From Nonomuraea maritima (lineage in GTDB: Bacteria > Actinomycetota > Actinomycetes > Streptosporangiales > Streptosporangiaceae): a DNA stretch of 64,000 bases. Of the stretch, positions 63,561 to 64,000 are shown in pieces. Under the pieces are notes generated by a model, which worked only from the letters and a program-made list of their open reading frames with translations, had not been told where the DNA came from and made no database searches. The stretch spans positions 62,001 to 126,000 of the forward strand of contig NZ_FNFB01000002.1 in assembly GCF_900100395.1 (NCBI RefSeq), read 5' to 3'. Positions within the stretch are counted from its first letter, which is position 1, and every line of letters begins with the position of its first letter. Both the position numbers and the translations under genes were made by a program.

Positions 63561-64000
63561 TCAGGTGCGGTAGACCGTCACCCCGTCGAGGTCTTCCTTG
63601 GACAACCGCCGCATGAGGTAAAGCCCTTCCAGCGCGAACTCCAGGGCGGCCGCCGCGTGACCGGGCGACTCCTCGCCCGCGCCCATGCCGAGGCGCGACA
63701 TGACCTTGGCCAGCCCGTTGACCGGGCCCATGCGGAGCAGCAGCTCGGAGGCCGGGACCAGCTCGCCCGACTCGACCTGCGCGCCCTCGGAGAACTTCTC
63801 GATCACCGCCGACAGGTCCATGCCGCCCAGCCGGTTACGGAACGTCTCGGCCGTGGCCCGGCGCAGCAGGTGGGCGAGGATCTCGGTCTCGCGGCCCTCT
63901 TCGCTGACCTCGAACTCGACCTTGCCGCGCAGGCTGTGGACCACGCAGGCCAGGTCGACCACGCGCGTGACGGCCTGCTCCTCGCCCGCGACGGCCGCGC
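63561..64000 (-). CDS. AAA+ ATPase of the MoxR/ChlI type, C-terminal part
   Basis: The coding frame is open to the window edge, so only the C-terminal ~145 residues are visible and the gene continues beyond 64000. The visible part has helical lid-like sequence such as VDLACVVHSLRGKVEFEVSE, EILAHLLRRATAETFRNRL, and ends GLYLMRRLSKEDLDGVTVYR. In actinobacteria this C-terminus belongs to the AAA+ proteins paired with VWA proteins of the kind encoded two genes downstream. The Walker motifs lie outside the window. Confidence 0.75.
   Translation of the reverse strand, partial: AAVAGEEQAVTRVVDLACVVHSLRGKVEFEVSEEGRETEILAHLLRRATAETFRNRLGGMDLSAVIEKFSEGAQVESGELVPASELLLRMGPVNGLAKVMSRLGMGAGEESPGHAAAALEFALEGLYLMRRLSKEDLDGVTVYRT

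Overview
The window is 64 kb of very GC-rich DNA with dense, often overlapping genes, many GTG/TTG starts, and a gene complement typical of a filamentous actinomycete. Conserved actinobacterial blocks such as glmU-prs-rplY-pth and mfd-surA-mazG-eno-divIC-DUF501-ppx are present. The protein sequences look most like the Streptosporangiales (Nonomuraea/Streptosporangium type), but that is an impression from family resemblance, not a search result. No rRNA, insertion sequence, integrase, CRISPR array or prophage was seen.

Left part (1-10.1 kb): an ABC-F ATPase; a TamR-like MarR regulator divergent from trans-aconitate methyltransferase (tam) and a coupled glyoxalase-fold protein; a polyphosphate group (CYTH-CHAD protein, NUDIX/histidine-phosphatase fusion, polyphosphate kinase with a PHO-box-like repeat); and an acyl-CoA desaturase followed by a TetR regulator with a long coiled-coil tail. 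At 10.4-14.4 kb come tRNA-Gln and housekeeping genes glmU, prs, rplY and pth.

Centre (14.5-32.8 kb): the most interesting region, read here as a sulfated-exopolysaccharide locus. A polyprenyl-phosphate sugar-phosphate transferase leads into cysQ-cysD-cysN. Next come a sulfotransferase, a family-2 glycosyltransferase and a WecG/TagA-type glycosyltransferase. On the other strand lies a tightly overlapping operon: Wzz-like protein, O-antigen-ligase/polymerase-like protein, phosphotransferase, sulfotransferase, Wzx-like flippase, sulfotransferase. A glycoside-hydrolase-like lipoprotein, a TauE/SafE permease and an APS kinase close the locus. Together these genes would make PAPS, build a lipid-linked glycan, sulfate it, export it and polymerise it; no PAPS reductase or sulfite reductase is in the window. 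Three genes of the locus carry in-frame tandem repeats, and one gene junction is a 41-bp tandem duplication that creates a 14-codon ORF.

Right part (32.8-64 kb): mfd, a SurA-like lipoprotein, mazG, enolase, divIC, DUF501 and ppx; a secreted three-repeat protein with a TTA codon in its signal peptide; a PadR/HAAS pair behind a perfect 25-bp palindrome; a family-5 uracil-DNA glycosylase; a type II NADH dehydrogenase behind a perfect Rex box; a double-ACT protein coupled to a peptide-deformylase-like protein that lacks the catalytic glutamate; an unusual short tRNA with apparent anticodon UAA; a Bax-inhibitor-like membrane protein; a thiolase; the transsulfuration enzymes (Cbs and cystathionine gamma-synthase/lyase) flanking an orphan histidine kinase; and a VWA-lipoprotein-AAA+ group cut by the window end.

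A recurring regulatory pattern is a TANNNT box exactly seven bases before an ATG or GTG without a Shine-Dalgarno sequence. This suggests that many first genes of transcription units here are leaderless.
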